A DNA stretch of 64,000 nt, taken from contig VDMD01000004.1 of the NCBI GenBank assembly GCA_007026445.1, positions 1,240,001 through 1,304,000 of the forward strand, written 5' to 3'. The DNA is from Schizophyllum amplum (Eukaryota > Basidiomycota > Agaricomycetes > Agaricales > Schizophyllaceae). A program made the translations under genes and the position numbers. Under the pieces are notes generated by a model that was not told where the DNA came from, searched no databases, and worked only from the letters and a program-made list of their open reading frames with translations. Shown here piece by piece: positions 29,703 through 42,260 of this stretch; positions within the stretch are counted from its first letter, which is position 1, and every line of letters starts with the position of its first letter.

Positions 29703-32551
29703 ATGTTCAGCCAGTTGCGGCACGCTGTCGAGAATCTTGCGCCGCTCCGCCACGACGATGAGCACAGCGAAACTCACCAGCGAACTTCGTCAGCTGACCA
29801 GCAACCTCCGCGCATATCAAGCCAGCTCGCCCCGTCGCTCAGGACGCTCGCCATGCCACCACCCAGCTCCCCTCCGCCAAGCTCAACTCCCCCGCCTCAG
29901 AGCAGGTCGGCCCGCAAGCTGAACCTCGAGGAGCGCCTACGCGCGTCGTTCTCAATCGGCGAACTATCGAACCAGACCTCCCCCGATCCATCTACCCGTG
30001 GGTCGCCAGCCCCGCAGCAGCAACAGCAACCCGAGCGAGTCAGCTCACCCGCGTCGACGCCGCTGCCAGACTCGCCCGCACTGTCCCCTACAATACATAA
30101 TCCTCAGCCGATGCATCTGGAATTGGACCCCTTGCATGTCTTGTCCCCTTCGCCTTCGCATCCTCTCGCCGAACAGATTACCCCGCCGGCAGAGACCCCT
30201 CAGGAACATCAGGAGTCCCCGCAACAGCAGCAGGCGCCCCCAGAGGAAACACCAGAACCACCGCAACCACCTTCTGAGGAAGCCCCTCCGGCCGACAAAG
30301 AGGCGCCTGCCGAGCAGCCTGCGTCCGACTTGCCAGCAGAGCCTCCATCGCCTGAGAAATCGGAGAATGAAGAGCTAGAGGAGGCTACACAGCCCTCGGA
30401 CGTGGACGCATTGCAGGAGCGTCTGAAGCTGGTAGAGCAAAGATTCGCAGGTGCGTGCACGGCTATATCTACCGCCACTGCACTAACACAAAGGCAGACG
30501 TATCCTCCTCCTTCAAGCGCATTCAAGCGGAGAAGGTCGCGGCGGATGCCATCCTGCGCGACATCACTCCACTCGAGTCCATCAGCGACAGCGACGCACT
30601 CCGGGCCTACATCAAGAACCTGGCGTTCAAAGCCGAGGTGTGCATCTCTCCTTTCACCTTGTTCCCACTTCTGAACAATTGTCTAGGTAGCGCAGGACGA
30701 GATTAGGCGCCTCACCGGCAAGCTTCAAAGTGAATATTTTCATCTCGCTTCCTCCCTCATCTGACAACATACAGCCCAGGAGGAAAGAATTGAAGAGCTC
30801 CGTGATACCCACCGCCTCGAATCCTCGTCCCAGTCCGAGCAAATAGACCGGCTAAAGCGTCAGGTCGAAGAGGCGGAAGCCCTCGTCAAAGCCTCTCAGT
30901 CCTCCATCACCCAGGGCGAGTCCAGCGTCGCCGCCTACAAGGCTGAGATCGACAAGCTCAAGACTGACGTCGCCAAGGCGCACGGCCTAGTGAAGGAAGA
31001 AGAGGAGAAACGCGTAAAGGCAATCTCCCTTCTCAAGTCTGTCCGCCAGAAGCTCGTCAAGGCGGAGAAGGACCGCGAGGAGGCGACGAAAGAGGTGCAT
31101 GTGCTCAAAGAGAAGGAGAAGGCGGAGAGGGAGAAAGAGCAGGCTGAGCGCAATCGGTTGCAGAAGGAGATCGAGAGCGTGAACAATGAGAGGGAGAAAG
31201 CTGTCGCAGGCCTCAAAGCGCAGTTTGACAAAGAGGTCGCCACACTGAAGGAGCGATTCGAACGGGATTCGGCCGCAATGCGCAGCCAGTACGAGCTGGA
31301 GGCTATCAATGCCAAGGTTCGTAACTTTTCTCGCTATTCACTGTCTCCAGCTGATCGATCGTCCTATCAGAGCGCTCACAAGAACGAACTGGCCGCTAAA
31401 AATCAGCAAATTGCATCCCTCGAGAACTCCGTGCAAACGCTCAGCCGTGACAAGAACAACTTTTTCGAGCAGGCTGAACTGCGTCAAGCCGAGGTCGAGT
31501 CCTCGCAGACCGCCCTTGAGGCGGTTCAGTCCCAGAACATCGAGCTCCAGTACCAGTTGCGCGAAGTACAGGACCGCCTTGCGCTAGTATCTGAGGATCT
31601 TGCCGAGGCCCTGCGCGGGGCGCCCTCGTCCGTTGCAGAGCCCACCGCGCCTGCGCCGTCCACCTCCGCCTTCACTGTTCTGGAGGCCAAGTACGAGACG
31701 AAGATCGACGACCTCACGCGCGCTGTGGCGACTCTCGAGCGCGAGCGCGGGGAGAGCGAGGCTCAATGGAGTCGGAAGCTGCGCGAGAAGAGCGCGGAGG
31801 TGGACTTGTTACGCGGGACGCTAGGCGGCACAGCGGAGGTTAAGGCGCGCGGGGAAGCGGAGGCGGCGGAGCTGCGCGGTGTGATAGAGCGACTACAGGA
31901 AGAGGGCCGGGCGCTGAAGGCGCAAATCAAGGACTTACAGGAGCTGATAGCGAAGAGGGATGAGTTGGAGGTAAGTGGTGGAGAGACGGGCGAAGTTAAC
32001 AAGCTAACGGTTCCGCAAAGGGCTCGTCAAGGGCACAGGAAGAGGAGATCGCGGCTAGAATATCCTTGCTGGAGCGCACGGTGGAGGAAGGCAAGACGCG
32101 TGAAGCGCAACTGCGGGCCAGCAATAAAGTGGGCTTCTCTACCCTTCGTTTGCTAGGCGCATCATGACATGACTTTTCTCAGACCCTGCGCGAAGAACTC
32201 CGCAAAGTGCAATCCTCCGCCGCTTTGCTCGAGAAGCAGCGGAATCCTGGCGTCGGATACTGGCGTGCTGAGAACGGTTCCCGCACGTCTATGTCGTCTG
32301 ACAACGGTTCGCGGCCCTCGTCGCCAGCACCCACAACGCCAAAGTCGGACGAGGAAGTCAACCTCGAGTATTTGCGGAACGTCATCTTGCAATTCCTCGA
32401 GCACAAAGAAATGCGGGTGCGTGCTGCTACGTTAGCGTTCTCTCTTGTGAGAGTGCTGACCCCGTCTGTGCAGCCGAACCTCGTCAAGGTGCTCTCCATT
32501 ATATTACATTTCACTCCTCAAGAGACAAGGCGGCTTGTTGCGAAGGTTTAG
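29703..32551 (+). CDS. IMH1: GRIP-domain golgin (Imh1-like)
   Basis: Multi-exon gene from ATG 29703 to TAG 32549-32551, with introns of about 50-60 nt. The N-terminal ~230 residues are Pro/Gln/Ser-rich; a very long coiled coil follows (DALQERLKLVEQRFA, then VSSSFKRIQAEKVAADAIL, through KEKEKAEREKEQAERNRLQ to the IAKRDELE region). The last exons encode EEVNLEYLRNVILQFLEHKE joined to PNLVKVLSIILHFTPQETRR, a clear GRIP domain with the conserved Tyr that binds Arl1-GTP at the trans-Golgi network. It tethers vesicles in retrograde transport. It is convergent with the aldo/keto reductase, about 170 bp apart. Confidence 0.9.
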
Positions 32552-32720
32552 TCGTCGTTTCTGTTCATGCATCCATGGGATTTTCCGTGTACATTACTTG
32601 TTTAATTTATCCAGCCTAACCGGATGATAATTGCCACACTCGTCGAACACATTGGTCACAAGATGCACATATGGGATGCCGACATTGTGGTGGTACAGTG
32701 CTTCTTCTTCACTTGTGCTC

Positions 32721-34066
32721 TTACGCCGAGCTCTGACTGCCCTTCCACTCTGCCAAAGGGATGCAGTTCCCGACGGTGCTTTGCATCCCCGCCTCCGTGT
32801 ACCTCGTGCCTACAACATCTGCCGACTCGACGTGTGCGCGCAGCTGCTTGACGTCCTCTGGCGCGAGCTTGATCTTGGCCGCTGCCATGTTTTCCTCCAG
32901 ACGCGGGATACCACGACTTCCGGGAATCGGGATAACTACGTGCCCATACAGTCAGCAAGGCAGATTTTGGCAGACAAAACATAACTGTTGTGCTCACAGT
33001 CCGGATGCTCCGCCAAGATCCACGCCAGCGCAATTTGACCAGGCGTGGCACTATACTTTTGTGCCACCTGCTGGAATTTTTCCACAAGTTGTACGTTCTT
33101 TGGGAAGTTCTCTTCCGAGAAACGCGGCAACGTCACACGGAAGTCGCCCTCTTCGAAGTCCTTCGGTGACTTGAACCTGCCCGTTATCATACCACGCCCG
33201 AGAGGTGAGTACGCCACGATGGCGACACCTAGCTTCCGCGCAGCATCCAGGAAGCCGTCCTTCTCAAGAGTGAGTTCTACAACACGGTGAGCTTCTGCAT
33301 ACTACAATGAATAGATGATAGTCGCTCACCGAACGGGCTGAACTCCATCTGCGCGGCCACCACCCTCTCACCAACGCCAGGAACCGCCTTAGCGCGCTCA
33401 AGCGTGGCTGCGGTGCACTCGCTCAGGCCAATCCAGCTGATCTTGCCGGCCTCGATGTACGGGCGGAAGCCCTCCATGACGACCTCAACAGGCACTTTGG
33501 GATCGATGCGGTGCTGATAGAAGAGGTCGATGTGATCCGTCTGCAGCGTCTTGAAGGCGGTCTCAATGCGATAGCGCTGGTACTCGGGCTGATTGTTTGG
33601 CTGACCAGAGCTGCCAGGCGTGAGATCGCGCCCACCGAACTTTGTGGCGAGGAAAATCTCCTTGCGCCGGCCGGTGGACGCGAACCATTTGCCGATGGTG
33701 GCTTCGCCTGAAAAAGGCGAGTTAGCATGCTGTTCATTCACATGCGTCGCAAACGCACTGGTGCCGTAGATGTCAGCGGTGTCCTGCAAGTAAAGGTCAG
33801 CCTTCTGATTGAAAAAACGAAGCTCATAGTGAGAGGATCGCGTACCCAGAAAGTCGCCCTGCATAATGTGCAACATCAGGACGTGTGACGATGGCAGAGA
33901 CATATTCGTACCCGTTGTCGGCAGCCCAGGTGAGTGCATCCAGAGCTTCCTGCTCATCAGTCTTGCCATAGAACGCGCCCATCCCCATCGCTCCATAGCC
34001 GATGGCGCACACCTGGGGGCCGTTCTTGCCTAACTGTCGGGTAGGCATCTTCATGTTCTTGGTCAT
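32721..34066 (-). CDS. Aldo/keto reductase
   Basis: Start ATG 34066, stop TAA 32721-32723, four or more exons. Family blocks: QLGKNGPQVCAIGYGAMGMG, DEQEALDALTWAADNG, DTADIYG (catalytic Asp and Tyr), ATKFGGRDL (catalytic Lys), LQTDHIDLFYQHRIDPKVPV, FRPYIEAGKISWIGLSEC, AQMEFSPF, VAIVAYSPLGRGMITG, and near the C-terminus VVIPIPGSRGIPRLEEN, the NADP-binding strand. It reduces carbonyl substrates with NADPH in the cytosol; the substrate is not evident. Similar to fungal YakC/pyridoxal-reductase-like AKRs. Confidence 0.92.
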
Positions 34067-34828
34067 GGTATGAAGCTGACTGGAAGAAGGAAGGACACAG
34101 AGCGCGTGCTTTTATATCGATGCTGGGATTCTCGACAGCTTGACGTCACCCTCTCTCACACACACACATGTGTTCAAGCTCAGCTCTTGCAGCCTAGCCG
34201 TCGCGGTCCGCCTACGGACTTCGTAAGCGGATGGATGATCAAGGACGGCCACTGCATGCGCATAGTGAACGCTCAGCACTCATTCAATGCGAACTTGAAG
34301 TGGCTGAGATGGCCCCGATGGGCATATCGACTCGAAGCGCGAGGCACTGGTGAGCAGAATGGGCTCCGTTTCGGCGCTGATGGGCACGCAGCAGCCTCGA
34401 ATGATGTAGTCGTGACATACGCCCGTAAGGTAAGTATTTGAGTAGTCATCTGGTGGCCTTTCGAATGTCAGGCCTACAAAGCTTCAGGAGCGACTCGTTC
34501 ACTGTTCCAGTACTGCAGTACTCGGGCCGCGCCACCTGAGTAATTCGATTATCATGGCGCCTGGGATGCCGCGAAGCGTCACAGTGTGAGGCTCTTTGTC
34601 GCAGTACATTCGACGCGCAGGCAAGGTCATTCGATGCTGACAGAATGACAAAAGAATTTATAGCCCATAAGATCCGGCGCTTCTGCTCAACCTGCCTATC
34701 TATAAGTCTTGCCCTCGAGCTTCGGACAAGTGGTATAGGCCTCATCGATGCCATCGAGTTGGAAGCAGTGAGCTTCCTCGTGGTAAAGTCTTACAGTTTA
34801 AGTATCTTTACAAGGACGAATCGGTCGA
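34067..34828. other. Intergenic region, no supported gene
   Basis: About 760 bp upstream of the reductase and downstream of the dienelactone hydrolase. It includes a short CA run near 34160 and A/T-richer sequence. No frame is supported. Confidence 0.45.
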
Positions 34829-36107
34829 TTAGCAGACGTGTTGGGCCTCAGGGATAGGACCCTCCCGCGGCCCAAGGTCCCTGCCAACAGTTCTCTCGAA
34901 CACCTCCATCATGACGCCAAACAGGGACCGCGTCAGAGCCGCGTCCCAGCGGCCCTTCGAAGACTGGTCGCGGATGAAGGCATGCTGCGCTTGCACCTCG
35001 ATGAACGTCAGCGGGATCCCAGCGTCTTCCAGTGTCTTGCGGATGAGGTCGCGGCCCTCGCGGGGAACGTGGGTGTCCTAGGGAGTCTAAGCACCATGTT
35101 CGTGCAGATGGGCGGAAGACGATGCTCACCTGTTTGCCAAACACCATGACGAGCTCACCCTTGTCGTTCAGCTGCTTGTTGCGAACGAGCTCAAGACTGT
35201 CATCCGACTTGCCCTTGCCCAGGGTCGCGCTGTGAATGTCGGTCGCGAACCAGCAGAAGGTCGCGAGCACACGGGGGTCGAATGCGGCGCGGAACGCCTA
35301 TAGAGGGAGCGATACAAAAATCCTTTAGCAGGTGAGCAGTAAGAGATGCCATAGAACGCACGAGATGACCACCGAGACACATGCCAGTTGCTGTATTAAT
35401 CAAAGCGCCGTCAGTCGAGGGTGCTGCTGGTGAACAGTATTTGCAGATGAACTGACCTGCAATGCGACCGTTGCAGTTGGGCAAGGAGGCCAGCAAATCG
35501 ATGGCAAGGGAGGAATCTTCGTCATAAGCAGCTACCTCTTTCTCGATCTTGTCACTGGGCGTCAAGAAGGATTGCCCACGATTTTCAGCCCCCCAAATAC
35601 CTTGAACTTGTTACCGCGGTCGGTTCCTAATCAAAGTCGTCGTCAGCCCGCGCTATTGCGCTGAGATAAGTTGAACGCTGACCTTCCTCGTCGTATGGAA
35701 TCGCATCGGGTCCCTGGAACTCATGGTACGACGACGGGCAGGCTAGCGTGCGTTTAATAGAGCCTCGGGCCAGAATAACAGTCTGGCTGCTCACCTACGA
35801 CGTATCCCTGGCTTGCGATCTGTCCCGCAAAGCGCTCGACGGGTCCTGTCACTTGGTAGATCTCACTGTGGTGTATCAAACATCAGCTCTCCCCAGCGGA
35901 TGTCATTATGAACTGATATCCATGAAGCAGCAATCCCATTCGATTTATGAGCATCTCCACTCACCTGAACACGACGACGCCGGGGAACTTCGCTTTGGGA
36001 TAGCCGGGCGTGCTGGGAGCGAAGAGAAAGATGCGCATCTGGTGAGGACGCGCCGTGTTCTTGGACGACGGGATATCCACATCTTTGTACGTCGAGGTGA
36101 TGAGCAT
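34829..36107 (-). CDS. Dienelactone hydrolase family protein
   Basis: Multi-exon gene from ATG 36107 (MLITSTYKDVDIPSSKN) to TAA 34829-34831. The alpha/beta-hydrolase landmarks are in order: PGYPKAKFPGVVVFSEIYQV, GQIASQGYVVACPSSYHEFQ, GTDRGNKFK, AAYDEDSSLAIDLL, the nucleophile elbow ATGMCLGGHL (Cys), FATDIHSATLG, LVMVFGKQDTHVP (acid Asp), and QAQHAFIRD (His). The Cys-Asp-His triad is complete. Bacterial members hydrolyse dienelactone in aromatic degradation; fungal homologs of this length are common but mostly uncharacterised, so the substrate is unknown. Five or six introns are needed. Confidence 0.9.
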
Positions 36108-36476
36108 GGTGGGCAAGTTCAAGAGAGGATGCGCAAATCAGATAGACAGCAAGCGGATTTATGTGCGACTGCTTCGGCTCTGGACCAACTCTGGGCTGAG
36201 ACTGGACTCTGAGAGGAGCCTGTGAGGAGCGTTGGAAGGCCTCCGACTTGTGCGCGTGATGGCAGCTACAAATGCTGGCTACAAATGCAACCCCAGTTGC
36301 GGGGCTCAGCAACGTCGCTGCTCAAAGCACCGGTCCGCACGTGCCGGGAACTCCAACAAAGCGTTTGCATTGTTTTACTGACACTTTGCCTCTCGTCCAA
36401 CGCGATCAAAGAACACCATTATAGATCATATCATATAGATCGCCTATAAGTGTGCAAAAGTCTTGAGAAAGAATGA

Positions 36477-38425
36477 TTATGATCTATGGACGTGGTCTTC
36501 ACTCTCGTCCAATGGGTCGCCATCGCCACCCTCGCTCTCGTCCCCCTCCTCCGATGAGCTCTCAGACTCGCTACTTTCCTCTTGCGCAGCCTCGTTCTCG
36601 CTATCCGACAGCCCACCCGGGCCCGTTAGCGTCAACGTCGCCGTCGGCAGAGTCACTAATGTGAGCTCCCTTCCCATGAAGACCGCCACTTGAAGGATCA
36701 CCGTCCTCTCCATCCGGAACGAGCGCGCCTCGGTCACCCAATGCGACGGCTCCCCGTGCGCCCAGCTGACCGTCAGCATGAACGTCCTCTTGAGGTCCGG
36801 ATCGATCTTTTTGGCCTTCTGGAAAACGTCGTCGAGATGATGGTCCGCGTACTCTTTAGTAATCTGCGTCAGAAATTCGATATCGCGATCATCGTAGAGA
36901 GCTGGGAGGTGGTAAGTTGGAGGAAGTATCAATCAAGGCCCTCCGACGCACGATAGGATAGCTTCTCTTTGGTTTCTTCGATGAGATCCCAGTGCCACAT
37001 ATGACAGTTGCGACGATGCCCAGCATTCCAGTGCACTTTTTGGCATTCCTTTGAGCAATAGTACGCCATTTTGCAGGGACATTGAAGGAGACTGGGTACC
37101 GGAAAAGGGCACTGTGGAGATGAGAGTCTTTCGCAATCTTTCTACCTCAACGCAACCTACCTCGATGTTGTGGCAGTGGCCCATGTCTGGAATCCACACC
37201 TCCCGCAGGACCCTCAGCGCCTTGTTGCTCTTCTCCGCCCGTTTGATAATTTTCCTTAATCTTTCCGGCTGCCACGGCGCCCGCTCGATCGCCGCCTTGT
37301 CACGCTCGTATGCCTGCCAGAAAGCCGTCAACACCTTCCTATGTGCCAAATTCTTGTGGATCTCCATCAACAGTTCCGATGCGGATTCGTCTCTGTATCG
37401 ATCCTGCCGCATGCGTAGCAGAGCAGGCAAGAGCCCCGCATGAAGTGCCCATATCAATGGCCGGCGGTCTGTCCCAATCGTCCACGTCTGCGAGAGGAAG
37501 AAGCACGCTGACTGCGCCATAAGCTCAAGCACCGTCCCCGCGTGCCGCTGCACGAGCGCCACGACTGCATAGATCATGGCGCGCGGCATGACGCGGGGCA
37601 GCAGCAGCGGGTCACGTTCCTCGGCGATAAAGTAGGAGGAGATCTCGAGCGTGGCCAGCAACGCGCCGTCCTCCTCGCTGTCCTTCATCGTGAACAGTAA
37701 GCGCACCACTCGCGCAATGTGCCGGAAGAGCCGATGGGCGTCCCCAGCGACGCCACGGTGTATCTCGCGCTCGATGATGCCCTTTATCTCCGAATTGTCG
37801 AGGTCGGTGTAGACAGCGGTGAGGCTCTTGGCGAGGCTCTTAGCGAAGAAACTCGGGGCAAGGTCATTGGCGCGGGCATATCTGAGCTGATGCAGCCAGA
37901 CGTTGACCAGCAAGGCAATGGCATGCGGCTGGGCGAGGAGCAATGGCGTGAAGGAGGCGTTCTTTTCAGTGTTGTCGCGAACGGCCTCGAAAAGCAGGCT
38001 GACGAGCCGCAGGGAGTCAGTGCTTGGACGGCGCTGAAGGAAGTCCACCCATATCCAGACTTGCGGCCAATACTCTTCTATGGTTTGCCAGACACGGCGC
38101 TGACCGCTATAATGCGAGTAGAGAAGCGTGGCGTACGTTCGCAATGCGGCGACCATGGCAGTGAGGCGTCGAGGGGTGATGGGCGTTTGGAACGGTGGAT
38201 CGAGTAATTCGGTGAATGGGGTTTTTGTCTTCAAGACGATGTCCATCTCATGGCGCAGCTTTTTCAGCCGAACAGGGCGCGCCACGTCCCTCGCATTCGC
38301 CTCGAACTGCGTAATGATATCCCACAAAATCGCGGTGTGCGGATTGCAGAAATCATGACTGGGGATGTGGGCCACTACGGGGAGAATCACTGGTGGAGAG
38401 GGAGAGATCTAACTTGCTACTCACT
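36477..38425 (-). CDS. MYND-type zinc-finger protein (paralog B) with a split start codon
   Basis: Exons: the single base 38425, then 38389-37161, 37111-36952 and 36901-36477, totalling 604 aa. The first base of ATG is the last base of a leader exon (A at 38425) and TG is 38389-38388 after a 35-nt intron. An in-frame TGA lies upstream in the leader, so no earlier start fits. Protein: helical region (LWDIITQFEANARD, VWQTIEEYWPQVWIWVDFL, DDGALLATLEISSYFIAEE, MAQSACFFLSQTWTI), MYND-like finger (GHCHNIE, CPFPVPSLLQCPCK, MAYYCSKECQKVHWNAGHRR, NCHMW), conserved block YDDRDIEFLTQITKEY, and an acidic tail. The 160-nt finger exon is the same length in paralog A. Role unknown, perhaps protein-protein recruitment. 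Confidence 0.88.
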
Positions 38426-38690
38426 GTAAGTGAACGCAGGTACTCTTCACTCCCAGAAAAGTGTCGGCCGCGTTCAAGGTTCTTAGCGGATGTGTTCGGA
38501 ACAGACAGAATGCTGCTCAAGCGAGGCACGAAGATTTTTGGTCAGCAAAACAGATGCGTAAGCGCCTCCCGACGTTCGGCAGCCCTGCAGTAGTACAGTG
38601 AGCGATGAGGGATGGAAGCAAGAGAGGAACGCGATCGAGGCATCAGACGCGTCGATCGCGTCTACTTATCACTCATTGACTTCGCATGTC

Positions 38691-41600
38691 ATGTCATTGC
38701 AGGACTTGACGCGCAATTGTTTCCAAAGCGGCGTCTCTCCACAGAAGGTATGCCGGATTAAAATGCAGAGGCGCCGAATGACAACTAGTTTAGTGGCTGA
38801 ACGCATGCAAAGTCTTTCTCGGCAAACCTGAACTGCGGGGGCCGGCGCTCGACGCGCTGGGACCCAAGCAGACAGAGGCCGAGCTGAGCAGTCAGTGCCC
38901 TATTCCATCAACGGACGTGCTCTGCTGAACGATCCCAGACTCCGTGCTCATCCTCTACAGATCGTACCCCGGCGACCCCGACCTGACAGAATACATCAAG
39001 CATGCCATCCAGTCGCACATGCTCTCCCTCTCCGTCTTCGTCACAACCTTCCTCGAAGCTGCCCAGTCCCGCGTGCTGCAGGGAGCAGCCACGCTCGACA
39101 CACTCTGCCGCGTCGCTCTTGACGCGCACTACCTCTCCGGTCTAGCGCCGCGAGGCTCCGTCGTCGCCTACGAAGAGCCCCAGAGCGACGTCCTCACCAT
39201 CCTCACTTATGCCTTCTCTCTCTTTCGCGCCGCACACGATCTCCCTCTGTCACACTTCCACCAAGTTATCAGCTCCACTGCCGAGCTCGCTGCGCTCGTC
39301 ATCAAATGCGTGGGCGACGTTGAACCGCTCACCGCCGGGCAGGCGCGCTTCCACCTCGCGGAGGCGAACGACCTGCTCACCGGCGGCTTCCGCTTGCCCG
39401 ACGATTTCAAGGCTGTACTCGACGAGTGGACTATTGAGCTGGCGAACGTGCAGCACGATGGCGCGAAGGCGATCGAGGAGGTGCAGATGCTTCACAAGGA
39501 AGGGGCGGTCATGGGGAAGGGCGACATGCTGGGGCAGAGTTCGCAGTCGGATATCGTCTCCTTCAGTTTAATGCTGCAGAGGATGGTCAAGTTAAGGGGC
39601 TTGGATAGATTCGGCGCGGGGAGTGGGCCGGATCCGGTGGCGATGATCGCGGCAATGTATCGGTGGACGTCGTGGTCGCCGACCGGTGCGTGAGTCTGTT
39701 CTTTGCATACTCAGCCTCGAGAATCTGACCTCGTGCAAAGTGTTTTACACGCAGCTCTTACGCACAGTCATAACGTGCATGGCAAATGAAACCGGACCGT
39801 TCATCCTAGTCTGGAAGGCCTTTCTCGTCGGTCGAGTATGTCTTTCCTTCAACTCTCTGACCCGCGCTTACATTATGTCAGCTCCCTGCTATTCTGACGT
39901 CTTTCGAGAAAGAAGTTACCGTTGAAGGTGCCGTCGTTGACTGGGTAACCGTTCCTCACCTACAGGCGATCTCCTCTAATCCAACTTCTTTGACAGAAAA
40001 ATGCAATGCACGCCGCGGTGATCTCCCTCAAGCAAACGCAAATGACCACCCATTGCGATGTCCATCTCGGTGGGCACGAGCTTTCCAACAACTCCACTCC
40101 TTCGTCTATCATCCGTGACTTCGCAAGGGAGGCTGCCGCCAGTGGTCTCCTTGATATATCTGCGGCAATATCAATCGACCACCATATAGGGAACGAGCCG
40201 AGTACGCCGCTGAGGCTGGAGATGCGAGAGGCGGGGGATGGCAAGATGAACGCCGAGGCGAGTGCTTCTTTGTGAGTTGCCATGCGACGCAGCGCTGAGC
40301 GAGGAAGTAGGCCTACATGGACGTGAAACTGGGGGAGATCAGCCTGGAAGACCTGGAGCTATGGTCGGCGCGTTTGTGGCGGGAACCGGCGTTGCATCGG
40401 GCTTTCGCGAATGCGTTGATCAAGGTATGTTCTGATATGATTGCAGGAGCAAGAGCGCTGAGCGCATAATGTAGCGCTTCAGCGGCGCTGTGTCATCACA
40501 GTCACCAGAAGCAGACCAGCTTGACCTGATCAGTCGGCTGTGCGAGATATGCTGCACGCAGGACGTTATTCTGGACATCTTTGCGTTGCATAAAAGGGTA
40601 TCAGACCTCGTCGCTCAGGCCGTGCTCTTCGTGGACGACTACGACGTGGAGACGGTCGGCGACCCGCAAACCGCGTACGGCCATCTGGGCAAAGTGATAC
40701 TCTTCATACAAGAGACGGTCGCACGATTTCATGTACGCCTTTTGGGTTTCAGCACCGTGCAACTTCATTTGCTCACCATCCTTAGTTGGGTACGGGGCCA
40801 TGGAATGTGGGCTCTCGGAGAGTGTCCGCCGACTTCCTGCGGTCTGTCAGCGTGGTCTACCCGCTCGACAAGCTATCGGAGGCGGACAAGAAAGCATACG
40901 ACGCATGGCTGCATCCCATGTTTCGCGGCGGTGACGAAGGCATCGACGATCAGATCTTGCGGTAAGTGTTATACTTTTTCCTGGGATAGACGAAAAAGAG
41001 ATGGTGCTCATTGCGCTTAAACACAGAGCCACGCCACCGAAAACATTGCTCCGCATTGCGCCGACGTTGTTTTCGAACGCTATGCAACTGCACATGACAA
41101 GGGAGCTCAGCAACGAGGCGCTTGAAAACGGTATTTCCTACTTCGTCGGCCCGCTCCTGAGCTGGACGCTTGTCGGTGTCATACAGGCAGTCCTCCGTGA
41201 ACTGTATCACGTAACGTATGTCCTAACTTGTACTCAACCACAGGCGTTGATCTGACGCCCTCCCTCTTGTCAGATACTTGATTCCTACCCACCTTCATGT
41301 TACAACCTTCATTGTCCGCAGGGAAGGCTGCCCGCGCGCTGTTCTGCGTCTGTGTGGCCCAGAGCTGCTTGCTATGGCGGCGACGATAGGCAAGGGCCCC
41401 CCTGACGCGCGGCACAACCCCTACGAGCTGTTCGGTATGGCCAACGTGCGCAAGAAGGTCATGGACGCGACCAAGAGGCAGCTGCCAGGTGCATTTTTAC
41501 CTTCCTTCTGTCCTTGTATATGATTCTGATGCATGCCTTGATACACAGACGGCAAGACCATCCCGACACAGATTCCCCTGCAACCCAAGCAGGCTCTGCA

Positions 41601-42132
41601 CTACGCCATCTCGCAGGCCGTCGCCAGCAAAGCGCCCGGGCTAGACATAGAGCGCTGTCTTGTCGCCACCTCACCCATACCATTCCTCCAGGCGCTCTGG
41701 GCCGCCCTCGCCGCCGCTCACACCCTGGATGAAATCGAAAGCTCGCGGCGCATTGCCGTCTTCGTGCTCACCACCCCGCCGTGTGCGGGCACGCCACCGC
41801 TTCTGCCGACCTTTCTCCATGCACTTGTCCCGCCGCTCATCGTGCACCTCGACAGACTGCCCACCGCGGAAAATGTAATGCTCGTCGAGCTCTTGAGCAT
41901 CATCTTGTCGTCCGCGTTGACCGCCGCCCTGCACGTCGAGTGGGCGTTCCAGACGGTGTCGAAGGGCGCGGCCCCGGTTGTCTTGGGGCAGTCGAGCATG
42001 ACAATGGCGCGCAGTCTTGCCGCGGAGCTCCGGCGGCGGAAAAGCAGTCCCTCGAGCGCAGCCGTGCTGCAGCGCCTCTGTGCATCGCAAGCGTTCACCA
42101 CAAACTTCCCCGTGATGAAAGATATACCATGA
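38691..42132 (+). CDS. MED5: Mediator complex subunit 5
   Basis: Multi-exon gene. Exon 1 starts at ATG 38691 (MSLQDLTRNCFQSGVSPQK); exon 2 begins WLNACKVFLGKPEL and ends ELS; exon 3 starts at SVLILYRSYPGDPDLTEYIK. Further exons give VFYTQLLRTVITCMANETGP, a block with AMHAAVISLKQTQMTTHCDV, then RFSGAVSSQSPEADQLDLI, VSADFLRSVSVVYPLDKL, TPPKTLLRIAPTLFSNAMQL, and PTQIPLQPKQALHYAISQAV. This helical-repeat layout is that of fungal Med5 (Nut1), a Mediator tail subunit that helps relay activators to RNA polymerase II. It is a large gene with roughly nine introns. It is divergent from paralog B of the MYND pair. Confidence 0.85.
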
Positions 42133-42260
42133 TTGCATATTTATGTACATGAAAGTGCGCGCGGGGGATACAGTGCTAGTGCACAATGTAGCCTATTAGA
42201 ACAAGACTTTGCTTCACAAATAATATAAGGAACTCTCTGGGTAAGCTGCAGTCGAGAGAA

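Noticed and set aside
29584..36476. Possible secondary-metabolite cluster (reductase + hydrolase)
   Set aside because: Neighbours are a golgin and MYND proteins and there is no backbone synthase or P450; co-location looks accidental.
36463..36693. Plus-strand Ser/Pro-rich frames opposite the MYND B tail
   Set aside because: They are the antisense of the acidic Glu/Asp/Ser tail of the real gene.
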